A stretch of 64,000 nt of DNA from NCBI RefSeq assembly GCF_027596085.1, contig NC_072472.1, positions 24,153,052 to 24,217,051 of the forward strand. The letters run 5' to 3'. This stretch comes from Anoplopoma fimbria (Eukaryota; Chordata; Actinopteri; Perciformes; Anoplopomatidae). Positions 51,862-64,000 of the stretch are shown piece after piece; within the stretch, counting starts at the first letter, position 1, and every line of letters begins with the position of its first letter. A program made the position numbers and the translations under genes. Below the pieces are notes generated by a model. The model saw only the letters and a list, made by a program, of their open reading frames with translations. It did not search any database and was not told the DNA's origin.

Positions 51862-54800
51862 AGAGGAAATAGTGGGGTTAGAGTCTGGCCTCACCACAGG
51901 ACACTCTTGTAATTAATGTTGAGGTCGAAAGCTCCTGGGCCATCTGTTAGGACCTTCCTGATAACGCCTGCACACCAGGACCAGGCTGTGACCTAAATAT
52001 TTTCCTGCACACAGCATACCAACACATAACAGTTTGTTTAATGCAGACCCCCACCCCTAAGCCGCACTAACACACAGACGCTGTCGCTCCAGATTGGGGC
52101 TTTACATTGTATTTTGATGTGATTATGCCTACATGTATATATCAAATATGTTACTAAACATATTCACGAATATTAATGACGGAAAGGGTTTGTTGTTGTA
52201 AAAAATCTAATCTATGAGATCTTTTACTCACGTAAAGGTAGAAATACAGCATTGTAAAAAAGAAGTACAGAAGTACAGTCAGAAAGATGTACTTAGAAGT
52301 ACACAGAACTAATACAACAGTACACGTCGCTATGCAGCGAAGAGGCTGCTGTCAGTGTTTTACTATTATGTGAAACTGTTAGATCATCAGTATTAATGGA
52401 CTGATCATATCTTATGTGTTGATTATATGTTTTTAAGGCATATTAATTAACTTCAGGAGTCAAGTAAGTGTGGTGGAGTAATACGTACAATATTTACCGC
52501 TGGATTGTACATTTTTGCCTCTGTTCACTTGCATTGTGCTTACTTGCAGTAGCATATCTAAAAAGGTATTTACTTGTGGTAAAACCCAAATCTGGTATCA
52601 TAGACTAAATTAATACATACATGACTTATTATGTATTATTTGTTAATGACAATTCATTGCTAATATACACATAAACAAAGCTCATATGAGGGAAAAATGT
52701 TGCGCCTGAGGCTAAGACTACTCTCTACTTGGGAATTAGTCCATTAAACGCTTGTGATCTCTTCAGATTGCATGAGAGAGATGGCGGTGCGTCCCGATGT
52801 TTGTTTGCAGTGTGTCATTACGGTGCCCTGGATGCTCCATTACACAAGCTACTGCTGATGCAATAGGATTAGTGCAATGAGCTCGGCGGTGCAATGTTTC
52901 TGCGCTACTGTCTCGCATTCCCAAACACAAACCCAGAGACCCACAGTGTGCATACACAGACATCCACTTGGGCATATATACATGCAGACACACATCATAC
53001 AAACAAGGGTACTATCCTAAACAGGAGGATTAGCGGATTGCTGTTTTGCTTCTGTAGATGGAGGTCCAATCCTCTCCGGGATGAACCGTTTTCCTCAATT
53101 ATTAGTGTCAGTTGTTACCGTAAACTGTGAATTGTTCTCGAGCCAAAATTCAAAATGAGGTTGCTCAAATGCCAGCGTGATATAGAGATAATTAAAGCTG
53201 CGAGGTGCTTTGATATGTGCGAGATTGGCCCGCCTACTTGCAGATTACTGTGCTGGGGACTGTTGGCTTCTCCAGCAAAGGGGGAGGTCTGATTTGTCTG
53301 GCAAGCGAGTAAACTGGCTTCTCAATTCATGGACGGATGGAGGAAGAAAGTCGAGGGCCTTTCTGAAGGCGTTGAAAGCTATACATTACATTACATTACA
53401 TTACATTACATTACATTACAGTCATTTAGCAGACGCTTTTATCCAATACAGTTCAATTCAGGGCCTGCTGTACACTGTATGTGTGCATATATATGTGTGT
53501 GTGTGGCCTGTGGTCACTGCTCTACCCAGCACCATGAACCCATACTGCTGACTGAGGACTCAGAGCTTTTGAATGATAAGCAAAGGAGGAAAGTATGCGC
53601 CTGCAGCTGTGTAAACACTTTAACAGTTAAAGTTTGTACAGCGGTGACTAAATCAGAGTTTGGCCTCGTGATGTGAGTTTCCTTCCCCAGTAGTATGGGA
53701 TTGTGGTTACTGAATAAATGAGTGTGAAGCTCTGCTGTCAGATCTCACGCCGATCTTTCGACAGCCCCCCCAGCTCGGGGATGTCCTCTAGTTATCACGC
53801 AACGTGGGGGTGAATCTGGTCAGCAGAGGCCGGTTCCTCCTGCAGAGGAAGTTAATTGGATCTTACTGTATCTGATCTGCGTCAGGGGATTTCATCACTG
53901 GAGATTAATAGCTGGCCATGTACAACAGCTTAGGCAATCACTGCTCCTCTTCATCATCATTTTGTTAGGAAGCCTTGTGTCTTTTCTCTCCTCCACTAAA
54001 TTCCTCTCCTTCACTTCCACTCCTTGTCAGAGCACAGCACTTTTCCTGTAATCTCAATAATCCACCGTAGCGCTTCACATCACCACCTCCCCATGTTTCT
54101 GTCTTAATTGTTTCTCATAGCAGCGTGTTGTACCATTGGGAACACAATGGTCAGAGCGAGTGTGAAGACTGAACACTTGTCGTCTGTAGCGGATGAACTG
54201 TGAACTGTATTGATCTGCGAGTCAGACCCGAGGGAGGAATAGTGCCTGACACTGATTGGATTATCCTCCACAACAGATTTGTTGAAAATCAATCACCACA
54301 GTGTGCCGCAATGGTTCACCTTAGAATTGAAATGATCAGTTCGCAGGTAAATTCAACTCTGGCCTCATGCAGCTGTAATCGCTGTTCTCTATAATTAGCC
54401 CCTTTTGACAGCGGGGAGAAAATGCTTTAGCTGCTGTGTGTGACAGACGGAGGACGGATGCAACCCTCAGGCTGAGAGCATGAGCGTCCACTGAAACCGG
54501 ATATGTGTGGCAGCCATGTGGGAGCCTTTCATGTCACCTGTCATAAGCTGTGCATACTAATGCCACCCTGTCAATGGTAATGACTTGCAGTAAAAGACCA
54601 TACGCCTATAGTTTTGCATATTGTAGCCCACTAACTTGCAAACTGTGTATCCTGGATATTTCTCCAGACATTTCTCCGAAGCATGCCACAACATTTTTTT
54701 TGGATTGATTTCCTGCCTTCAAGACTGCCATTGCCTCCCATTCATCAGTGCACAATGCAACTCATGGAGCTTTCAAAGTTGCTTGTGATGGGTAATCCAT

Positions 54801-57800
54801 CACACTATTACTTTTTTTTGGGGTCGCATGTGTTGTATGGTGATGCAGCTGCAAGCACAAACAGCCTGAGGAGCAGTCTCACTGTTGGCACATTCAAGGA
54901 CACGCTGCAGATTTGAGATTTGCAGATAAGTAACATCTAAAAACGATTACAAGACATTGACTGAAATTCACATGATTCTTTTCACAACATCCATGTTTGC
55001 ATTCCCAGCAAATGTCTCCTGAGTTAACTTCTACATTCTGAATTATTACCTAAAGAGTAGTTTTTAGTCTTTCCAATTCTGTGTCGTAACACAATACAAC
55101 AGTGCTCGACGAGACGATAAAGCCGGACCTTGAACCACGATGCAATGCTTTCATCTGCTGATGCTCAAATGTCAGATGTCAGAGGGCCTTTGAATGCACA
55201 AAACAGAAATATATGTTTTACGATGGACATAACTGACTCATGACAGACCACCATCCTGGTGAGTAGGGAAAACAATTTAACTAATAGATATCACCATGAA
55301 ACTTCACCAGTTGATCACTCACATTGAGACGGTTATTTTCTGTTTTCTGAGATTTTATGTTTAAATATGCAATCGAAACAATATTTAATTTTTACTTTTG
55401 GTGTATTTAGGAGAAATCTACAGACGCAAATAGACAAAAAAAAAATCTTAAAAAAGACCTCTTATGGAATCAAAATAGCCCAAAACCTCCAAATTGACCA
55501 GTACATGAGAAACAATGTTTTAACCTGTAGTGTCTCCCTTTAAGTGAAATTAATGGAAACTAACGGTTGTCTGATTGGTTTAAAAAAGTAATATATCTAA
55601 ATATGTAAACAAGGGTCAAACAAAAAAGTCATAATTGATATAAAGTGTTTATGTAGGTCATGGGATCATCCTGTCTTCCGCCTGCAGGAATTTGCACCTT
55701 GGTACAGTTTTTCCACCAAATCGCCTGCTGCCTTCAAATACTGCAGGGAGTTGCAACTGGCAGATCACACTGCTTCCTCAACTGAACTGGAAACATTCTG
55801 TAAGAAACCCTTCACACCTCGACCCTCTTCTTCTCACAAGTTGGTGCAATTTCATCATGAAAAGCTCTCATCAGAGTGCTTGTCAGTGAGTTTATGATCA
55901 CATCTTGTGGACATATTTTAATCCTTGCTAACCAAGGAATAAACTAATAATCTTTTTTTCTCTATTTCACACTGTATTATGCGGATGTGGTGATAATAAA
56001 CCCAGCAGTATACACATTTATGACGTATTTTTTTTGCTCTTGGATAACATATAGTATGAATGTTTAGAGGACAAATAAACCCAGATAAGGTTACAAAGGA
56101 ATGATTAGGGAAAGGGGTAAAACCTTGACCTTTTGGCTAAACATGATACCCTTTACAAATAAGTCACAACAGATTCCTTGTCCTTCTAATCAGTGAGTCA
56201 GAGTTTAATCTTGTTATTCTTAACCGGCAACTACAGTAGCTCCCCATTGTCCCACGCTGCAGACTTGGCTGGTGTGCTGCCAATTATTGTGTCTTTTCTT
56301 TGCTCCCTTAATAATTCGAGGGGTTTTGCACCGCGTGTGTGAGTCTGATAAAGACAGGAAGGAGGGAAGGCAGCCAGATAGTTGGTCAAATAACCAGCAC
56401 TCCAAGAATGCCTGGACATTCCCTGAGTACAATGGGAAATGGATCATAGATCAATCATATCTGTATCATCACTGTGTCCCCTCCAGTGTTTACACTGTCA
56501 TTAAGCTTTGGATAGCCTCGGGTCAAAGTGTGTTTTTTCTGTTCCTCCTGATGGAAGGAGTCTCTACATGATGCTTCCCAGGTAATGAGAAGGGAGCCCT
56601 ATAAATGTTAATGTGTCGAGACCGTCTCTTTGTTAGCAGCCACTTTAACCGCTGAGGCGATAAGCACTATAGTGTAACAGCGTCTTTAGGGAGAAAAGGC
56701 AATTTACCTGGTCATACCTTGACTGAGGAGGGTGGTCGTGTCATCTGGCTCAACCTGAGGAGAGAGGAACGGCTTTAGGAATCAAGGATGCACAAACATT
56801 TCCAAACAGACCTTTTCAAACCACATTTAACACCTATTATTCTGACCCTAACCATCTCACTTTTCCCAACGATTTTTCCCAGTTTCGCTCATCAAATGCT
56901 AACTGTCTTCCTCGGTTGCAGTGCTCAGCCTGCTTTTGAGCCACACTGACTCTGTATTGTCAAGGCGCACTTGCACGAGAGAGGAGACAGTCCTGCTCTC
57001 ACACATAACTAAGTGTAAATGTGGACTCGCTAAATGCGTGGAGGAGGGGATACACTGAACCAGAGCTATTAATGGCAACCCACAGCCCAAAAAAAGCTAT
57101 CAACCTAGAAATAATAAAGCACACTTTAAGGCTGGAAATAGAAAGGCGCGCTCCAGTCAGTTACTCGTTCGGCTCTGCGCCTTTTATAAATAGCTTTGAG
57201 TATCTGAGGACAGACTCAGAGGAGGGGGGGAGCTGCAAAGCGCTCTATAAAGACGGGGGGATTTTATAAATTCGGGGCTTTATAGCGCGAATGGAATCTA
57301 TAAATATCACAGTCACGAAACAACTCTAGTTGTACAAAGTTGTGGATGTTGTCATGTTTCTTGGTCCCCGAGGTGCTGTTCGCAGCTTGTTACATAAGAG
57401 CTGCTGCTGTTTAAGTTTGAGTATTTTCTCCTTTGGGAGGCTTAGTACAAATCTGTACAGTTCTGTAGAGGCCTTTAGTTTACCATGTGAGGTATGCAAT
57501 AGATTGTTTGCTGAATATACATACATATCTATACACCTTGATGTAATCTAAAAGCTGGTGTATGATTAACCCATCTATAGGGTAGCCAAGCAAGCAAAGC
57601 TGGAAGCAAACAAGGACTATTCTGATAGGGCACATGTATACATGCTCTATATACATGAATGCTGTTTAGGAAAAAGTTTGGTATCACCTTCTAATAAAGC
57701 AGATTATTACCATTAATAACTTCAGAATTTATTTTTATTACTATGTAACAATGACAGTGCTGCTGACTTGTTTGTTTATTAGACAGCTCTTGACGTTTTA

Positions 57801-60440
57801 TTAATGTATAGAGTGACTAACATGTACTAAAATGCCTGCACAGCTGGACTGGCTACTCAAACAAAGCACAGAGAATCTCACTATATCTCTACATAACTAA
57901 TAGTTGCTTGCTGCTATATTAATATCCTACATTTCAAACTTAGCCCCATTAAAGACTAAATAGCTGGAGAGATTTTTCACAACCCAGCAACCCAAAAGCT
58001 GTTCACATTAATGGCGGGTAACTGATCGGAAAGGGATTTGTAAATTAATTAGCAGTCATGTATAAAGCTGTTAGTTAAACCTCATAAAACCTTTGCATTA
58101 GGGGGACTTATCAGAAAGTCGTAACAAAAGTTTAGATCCTCTATTTAGTAAAATTCTAAAACTGCCCAAAAGCCAGCCTCCACACATCTATGTTACGTTA
58201 CGTAAAAGAGCATACAGGAACAACCGTCCAATGCGTCCAAGTGTCTCTGTGTTGTATCGGAGGATTTTTCACTCCATCTGTTGCTCTATTAGCTTTGCCC
58301 TACAGCGTGTTGTGTGAAAGTCAAGGAGTTGTGGTTCGATATAGTTCTAGTGAACTTGTGCCATCTGCCCACACTGCAATAATGTGGTGAGATAGCCTAA
58401 ACCACGTACTGGACCACAAACTACTATCTATTACTGGCTTGACAGGCGGCAAGAGTGTGACTTTTATTTTGGTCATTGTTCCACATTTCTTTCTTCCTTT
58501 CCCCTGGATCAGAAGCCACAGCTCGGCTTAGTGGTGCCTTTGCAGAGACCCCTTTTAAAACTATCCACATTACACAGAGGAAATATTAACGGCTTAGATG
58601 GTGGCTTGACCCCAGGATTATGAAATGCAGTAAGTCCACTGAAACTTGAAGCTCAGTTTCTACATTTCTTTTGCACATTTTCACTTGTCCTCTACAGTAC
58701 ATATGATTACATACAGGCTTACTCTGCTTAAGTTGTTAAAAAATATATTTTCTACGAGGGGTTTTGGCGTGGGAACAATAAGCGACCAACTCCACAGGGT
58801 GAAGACAAGGCGGCTGCCGACAGACGTCAGACATCAGACTGCCATCCTGTCTAAAAATGCCCCCTCAACTTCAACAGGAAGGAAGTCATTTGTGAGAGCG
58901 CTGGCAACAGGGGAGTAAGTCAATGTGATAAAAAGTAGGAAGAAATAGTCAGAAAGAAACATGAAGTCATGTCTCACCGTCTCAAAGAGGATGAGTGTGT
59001 TTGTTTTTGCCTTTTAAGGTCATGGCTCAGCTATACTGTGCCCCTCTGGGTTCACGTTTTTTGGTGTTTGAAAGAGGAAAATATGAATAGATGAAAAAAG
59101 GGGAGGTAGCTGGTATAAGTCTAAGTAAGCACACTTTAACAAATTGATGGCTAGAACCGCTTGTGTCAGCTCTGGAGCACTTTAAGCTGACTGGAACTTT
59201 CTATTGACTCTGGGGCCTTTCTGAGTCTTGCAGGGTTGGCAGCATTGTTGGCATCACTGGGCAGATTGTCCCTGACACACGTCAAACCCCACGACTGGGG
59301 TAAAGAGTACAGCAGTGTAAGTCTCTAACCTCTATGTGTCTCTATGGCACTCAGAATAACACCAATATTATTGCTCCTTCCCCAGCCTCGTGCAGAGAGG
59401 CGGTGTGTTTGGATTTGTGGAGCTCTTCCTCAGAAAGTCAGTGGAGGACATCTCAAGCAAGTCTTAAATATTTAAAGAATGAATAACAAATGAAATAATG
59501 ATGAGTTATTCTAACAATGTCTGAGTCACTCACTGTTTCTCGGCCTTCTCCCTGTCATCCAGGAAAAACAGCGCCGTGGCCAGGAAAAACATGCCCCCCA
59601 GGACGATGATGAAGGGACAGAGCATGAGGGCATAGCCCAGGCTGAGGAACCGCCACAGCGCTGATGTCGCGTAGCTCTGCTGAAGGCCGTCAGAGATCTG
59701 CACCACAACAAACGCACACACACCATCACCAAAACCACCACACATACAAACACAGGCACAGAGAGAGAGAGAGAGAAGAGAGATTTTATTCAAACGAATC
59801 ATCCACCAAAAGTTCTTAAAATATCCTGTCAGGATCTGACACATGAGGCTATGCTGACTGACTCAACATGCAGAGCGAGTTGTGCACGTTCCATCATAGC
59901 AACAGACAAAAGTGACATGATGTAAGACGCCCTGTTTTTGTTTTAAGCGAGGCAGGATTTCACGGCTAATAGCTCATATTGCTGTCGAAAGCTTGAGGAA
60001 AACAACAGCTGGAGAATGGTGGGTGTGAAGGGACCGTTTCTGCCTCCCAGCATCAGTCACGAGGCACCTCTCAAACAGATCACTGTACTAACAACGGAGA
60101 GGATGGTAGCTTTTAGCCAATTATGTTTATGTATGCACATCAGGAACTAGAGCTTCTCGACTGTGTGTGTGTGTGAGGGAGTGAGTGAGTAAGCGAGTGA
60201 GAGTCTGAGCGGCCATAGGTCACCCCGGCTGAAGCACATTGACTTTGTGTTCGCGTCAGCATAATGAGATGCTCTACAGAGTGAGCTGGAGAAGTGCTGA
60301 TGGGAGGATGTCAGATGGAGTGGTCGTGTGCGTACAGTATTTGTTCATGTGTGCATGTGCGTGCACACATGAAAAGAGAGAAAATGGCGGTGGAAGAAAA
60401 TTAAAAAAATGTGAGACAGAACCTGGTGTACGTCCAGCAG

Positions 60441-60508
<68 letters not shown>

Positions 60509-61371
60509 CCAGCACAGAGCTATTTCACCAGGTACAGTAAATTGCCTGCAACGTGCACAGCTAAAAATACATGAACGTGAACTGTGCATGTCTAATTATC
60601 GAGCTAGAAGGCATTTCTTTGGAGATTGCTGAGAGATTGTTCCTGGCGTTCCCCTGCCACCCACTCTGCCTGTGGCCATGTCCTGTTCATGCAGTATAGG
60701 AAGAGTCCATTATGTGTTTCTCGGGGGACTCTTATGTGACAACTGCTTTGGTCTACGTGCTGATGTAGGGGGATCTCGGCTCAAGCTCAGGAGAATGTGA
60801 GATGCACTGTTGTTGCACAACAGGAAGTGGTAGTTGAAGTGGTAGTTGAAGTGGTAGTTGAAGTGGTAGTTGAAGTGGTAGTTGAAGTGGTAGTTCAGTG
60901 GCATTTGGACACCAATATCTGCAATGGGAACACCATGTTGGTTTGTAGAATTGAGCGCATCATCTGCTGGGCTATTTGGTGTACATCTGAAAACCCAATT
61001 GTAAACCAAAAGGACTGAGTCACTCCTTCACTTTCTCCTGTGGTTGCCTAGCAATAACCACTGGTCTGTTTTTTCTTGAGATTCTCCACTTCTGCTCATT
61101 CACAGGATTTGTGCCAGTCTGCAGGGGTGACTGTATATCTGACCTAGCTCACCGTGCGTCACGACGAGTCCATCGCACTCGCATGCTAAACCTCAGATCG
61201 GGAACTGAGGCAGGGAGTGGTGACGCACTTGGAGCGTTGTGGGCCTCGCTGGTCAGGGGGTTCGTAGAGGAGTGAGAAACCCCCGGACATTTAGTATGTC
61301 ACTCAGAGGAAAGTCGTGATCCCGAAGGCTGGATGGAGAACTGTGGGGCTACGTCTGGGTAATTCTGGCTG

Positions 61372-61437
<66 letters not shown>

Positions 61438-63513
61438 GGGGGGGGGGGGGTTTGCATTATTCTGATATTTGCAGCTTGTAGAAATTTTACCAGAGCAAGT
61501 CTCTGTTTGACCCTGAACTATCATAAGAGACAGCTCTATGCTGTTTGCAAGTCCTCAAGTTTGAGAAGCTTCTTTGTTGTTCGATAAACAACTTAAATGC
61601 TAAATTTGTTATCAGAATTACTATCAATTATAGTCCACTAATCTTTTCAGGAGTGGTTGCAATATTTTACATCAGTAGAATTAAATTCATCCAGACGGAA
61701 GTCACACAGTACTGCATCTATAAAAGTGTCAATAGGACGTTTGTAGAATATAAGATGACACTGGGTGTTATTTGATCTGAAGAAACAATACAGCGCCGGT
61801 CTCTGAGCCGGTTTCCCAGAATGTGGATCTTTTTATTTTCTTTTAATACCAGTTTTGTTTAGTCTTTTGAAGAGCTTGTCAGTACTTGGAGATAACTTAC
61901 TGCTCCTTTTCATCTGGCTTCGACAATAGTAGCACAGTAACATTTCCATTTAGGGAGAAAAAGAAAAAGAAAAACAGGACACTTTCAATGCAGCTCGACA
62001 GACAGCTGCGTGTGCTGCCAGCCGGTCAGGCCCCGACAGAGGAACTCAGGGATCAGTTTGATTCACTAATCAAAGACTTCCACTTTGTCTTTGTTAACAT
62101 GACCTAGGCTGTGAGCCAGAGACACCATAACAAAACACAATGTATTCTCTCCCAGCAATTTACTGGCACCAAAGTTCATCATAAATACTGATAAGAAAAA
62201 GTTAAACATTAGGATATGATGTAACGATTTAGATGTGGCCTTTGATGTTACCGTCTTTGTGTGTAACCTTTATTTTTTCGTTTCTTCCTGTATGCTTAAA
62301 TGAGGCATACAAAATGTGTACCTCCATGGAGTTACTATTTAACTTGAGACGTGTTCATCCTCTATAGGGAATGAGAAGAATGCTGCTCGACAGTCTGAGG
62401 TGGATCCTGTTTTACGCTCCATTGAATACCAAGCCGCACTTGTATTCTGGCTGTATGCAGTATACGCAGTTTGGATGGTGGGTGGTGGTGGGGGGCTGTT
62501 GGGGGTTGAGTGACTCTGACCTTGAGAGGCCTACCAGTAAGAACCGCTCTCTCACATCTCGACCAATCAGATCCAGTACCACCGGCCCCCTCCTGGGAAC
62601 CATTACATTTACTAGAAAACACCACTGACAGCCTGAAGAGCAGTGGTGAAATCACAACTCTGTTCACCAGCTCTCCTGAGACGTGTGCTGAAAGCTTCTC
62701 CTGTACCTCACATTGCACTGGCCCACTTAAAATCGAGAGCTTAACCTGTATCTGGCGAGTATGGTTTGAATGGAGATGTGCGTTCCAGCAGGGTACATTT
62801 TAAACGTTTATCTGGAAGAGTCTTACCAGGCCTATCAGGTACGGACTTCCTGCGTCACCCAGGAGATGAGAGGTGAAGCTCTGAAAGGCGACCGCCGTGG
62901 CTCTCCTTGTGGGGATAACGACAAACTGCGCACAGAGAGAGATAAATACAAGGGATTGTGTGAGATGACGAATACGCAAAGGTAGAAAGATTCACCCAGC
63001 AGTGTTAAAACAACTCTTGCAGTCTTCAATTATGTATGCTGAGCCCACCTCATCGGGCCAGAACCCCCCCAGGCAGACCTGTCAGTCACAGCTAAAATGT
63101 CAGTAATGGCCTATCTCTGTCTCTACATACTCACCACACTCTCCATACATATTACAAATTAAGGGCACTGTTTGCTACACCCATCTTGCTGAAAGTCTAA
63201 TTTCAATTGGATCACTCAACCTCCCATTTTCACTTTTAGACACAAAAACATACATCGGAGAAAGAGCCCCCTTCCATTTGTTTCCATAAGCAGTGCATGC
63301 ATCAATCTCAGTAGACAGAAATGATCAGCCCCACCCAAACTGTATTCCACTCACACATTTCACAAAACTGTGTTTAATTGGACAACCGCCGTTTGTTGCA
63401 GGAATTTCCAGTGACCCAGTGGATAAGTATAGGTTTCCAGTACTTACCATTAAAATGTCTGCTGTTATGGCCCAGTTCAGGAAAAGCAGCGTCTCTCCTA
63501 TGAAGATGCAAAC
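51779..63513 (-). CDS. spns2: Spinster homologue 2, sphingosine-1-phosphate exporter (3' part)
   Basis: Five reverse-strand exons, 63513-63448, 62925-62827, 59697-59534, 56754-56718 and 51793-51779, join in phase to the last 126 residues. Translation starts [11 protein letters not shown], continues through [18 protein letters not shown] and [11 protein letters not shown], and ends Pro-Pro-Ser-Ser-Val-Lys-Val-Thr-Thr-Thr. These match vertebrate SPNS2 (human ends Ser-Val-Lys-Val). The third exon carries the last membrane helix, around Leu-Met-Leu-Cys-Pro-Phe. SPNS2 is a 12-helix major-facilitator protein that exports sphingosine-1-phosphate from endothelial and related cells. In zebrafish its loss causes cardia bifida (two of hearts). 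SPNS1/SPNS3 are less likely, given the C-terminus. Upstream exons lie beyond 64000. The last coding exon is only 15 nt, after a long CT microsatellite. Confidence 0.92.
51802..51858. repeat. (GA)n/(CT)n microsatellite abutting the last spns2 acceptor
   Basis: A GA run with an internal stretch of about nine G. On the gene strand it reads as a CT tract directly before GTTTTGCAG of the terminal coding exon, and so serves as its polypyrimidine tract. Confidence 0.9.
53382..53445 (-). repeat. Inverted copy of retroelement tail
   Basis: An (ATTAC)n run followed by GTCATTTAGCAGACGCTTTT, the reverse complement of the tail at 13285-13345. It lies in a spns2 intron. Confidence 0.8.
60442..60507. repeat. 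(GT)n microsatellite
   Basis: About 33 GT units within a spns2 intron. Confidence 0.95.
60824..60895. repeat. 12-bp minisatellite, six perfect copies
   Basis: Unit GAAGTGGTAGTT repeated six times without change, within a spns2 intron. Because 12 is a multiple of three, it yields a spurious Val-Val-Glu-Val open frame. Confidence 0.95.
61375..61450. repeat. (GT)n microsatellite joined to a 16-G run
   Basis: GT units from 61375 to 61434, then sixteen consecutive G (61435-61450), in a spns2 intron. Confidence 0.95.
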
Positions 63514-64000
63514 CTACATAAATAAAGAAGCAGAAAAGATTTGTTCATTTAGAGGTGCTAATTAAGATCGGCCAATTTCCTCTGCACAAAAGACTGATAA
63601 CCAGACATGAAGCCAGAAGAGGAGGTTTCACACGTCGCTACTGTGTGTGGGAATCCTCCGCTGAATAAAAGTGCTTTGGTTGCTGTGGTTCAAAAACATG
63701 TCATTATGCTGCGGCCCAATTATACTCGGAGGTGCAGGCCTTCATTTGGGTCTCACTTAGCTGAGTATTTTGCGTACGAGCTGAAAAACAGCACAGGATG
63801 ATAAGGATTGTTTATTCTTGTCAAAGCTCGTATATTCAATGTGGAAACGGTTTAACACTTCCTAAGTTTAGATCCAGCTGCAGGATTTGTTTTTATGTCC
63901 TACTTCTGAAAGGGTGGAACAGAGAACGGAAACTTTAAATAACATGACTTTAAATACATCGTACTATATGTACTATGTAGGCTACTGTATGTGGGCCAGT
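63514..64000 (-). other. spns2 intron (partial)
   Basis: It lies upstream of the acceptor ATGTAG|GT at 63515-63514. The preceding spns2 exon was not found here and should lie to the right of the window. Confidence 0.65.

Noticed and set aside
60239..60632. Cys-Val repeat open frames and their antisense Thr-His frame
   Set aside because: Produced by the (GT)n microsatellite; the same holds at 61303-61587.
60797..61018. Val-Val-Glu-Val repeat open frame
   Set aside because: Produced by the 12-bp minisatellite, whose unit is a multiple of three.

Overview
The window looks like nuclear DNA of a ray-finned (teleost, probably percomorph-like) fish. Genes are interrupted by GT-AG introns, intergenic DNA is AT-rich with long microsatellites, fish-type retroelement tails and a decayed Tc1-like transposon are present, and a pair of finTRIM-type genes, a family expanded in fish, sits in the middle. 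Products were identified by translating exons and recognising conserved protein families; no database search was run.

Layout, left to right. (1) 1-1281, minus strand: the first coding exon (14 codons) of clathrin heavy chain and part of its intron 1. (2) 1.3-9 kb: gene-poor DNA with simple repeats, perfect hairpins and a dispersed repeat. (3) 9-12.3 kb, plus: a complete four-PDZ scaffold gene, NHERF4/PDZD3. (4) 13.8-15.8 kb, plus: ATP synthase subunit g (atp5mg), three coding exons, with a tandem triplication in intron 2. (5) 17.9-21.9 kb minus and 25.8-29.9 kb plus: two head-to-head RING/B-box/coiled-coil/PRY-SPRY genes whose seven coding exons match in order, phase and, for the five middle exons, exact length. 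(6) 31.3-32.4 kb: two retroelement tails, one inserted into an older dispersed repeat. (7) 32.4-38.2 kb, plus: complete ruvbl2, 459 aa in 13 coding exons. (8) 38.4-39.06 kb: a rearranged Tc1/mariner remnant. (9) 39-48.5 kb: no gene recognised. (10) 48.5-64 kb, minus: the last five coding exons of spns2, the sphingosine-1-phosphate exporter, with long introns and a probable long 3' UTR.

The single-copy genes are housekeeping or transport genes that do not form one pathway. They cover vesicle coats, apical scaffolds, mitochondrial ATP synthase, AAA+ chromatin/assembly ATPase and lipid export. The TRIM pair is the likely innate-immunity component and the most interesting feature. It appears to be an old inverted duplication around a 3.9 kb shared upstream region, and one member has lost the usual RING-to-B-box linker sequence in favour of a proline-rich stretch. 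Other notable points are a microsatellite acting as polypyrimidine tract for the 15-nt last coding exon of spns2, a C-terminal PDZ-ligand-like end on NHERF4, and several nested repeat insertions whose order can be read from the sequence.
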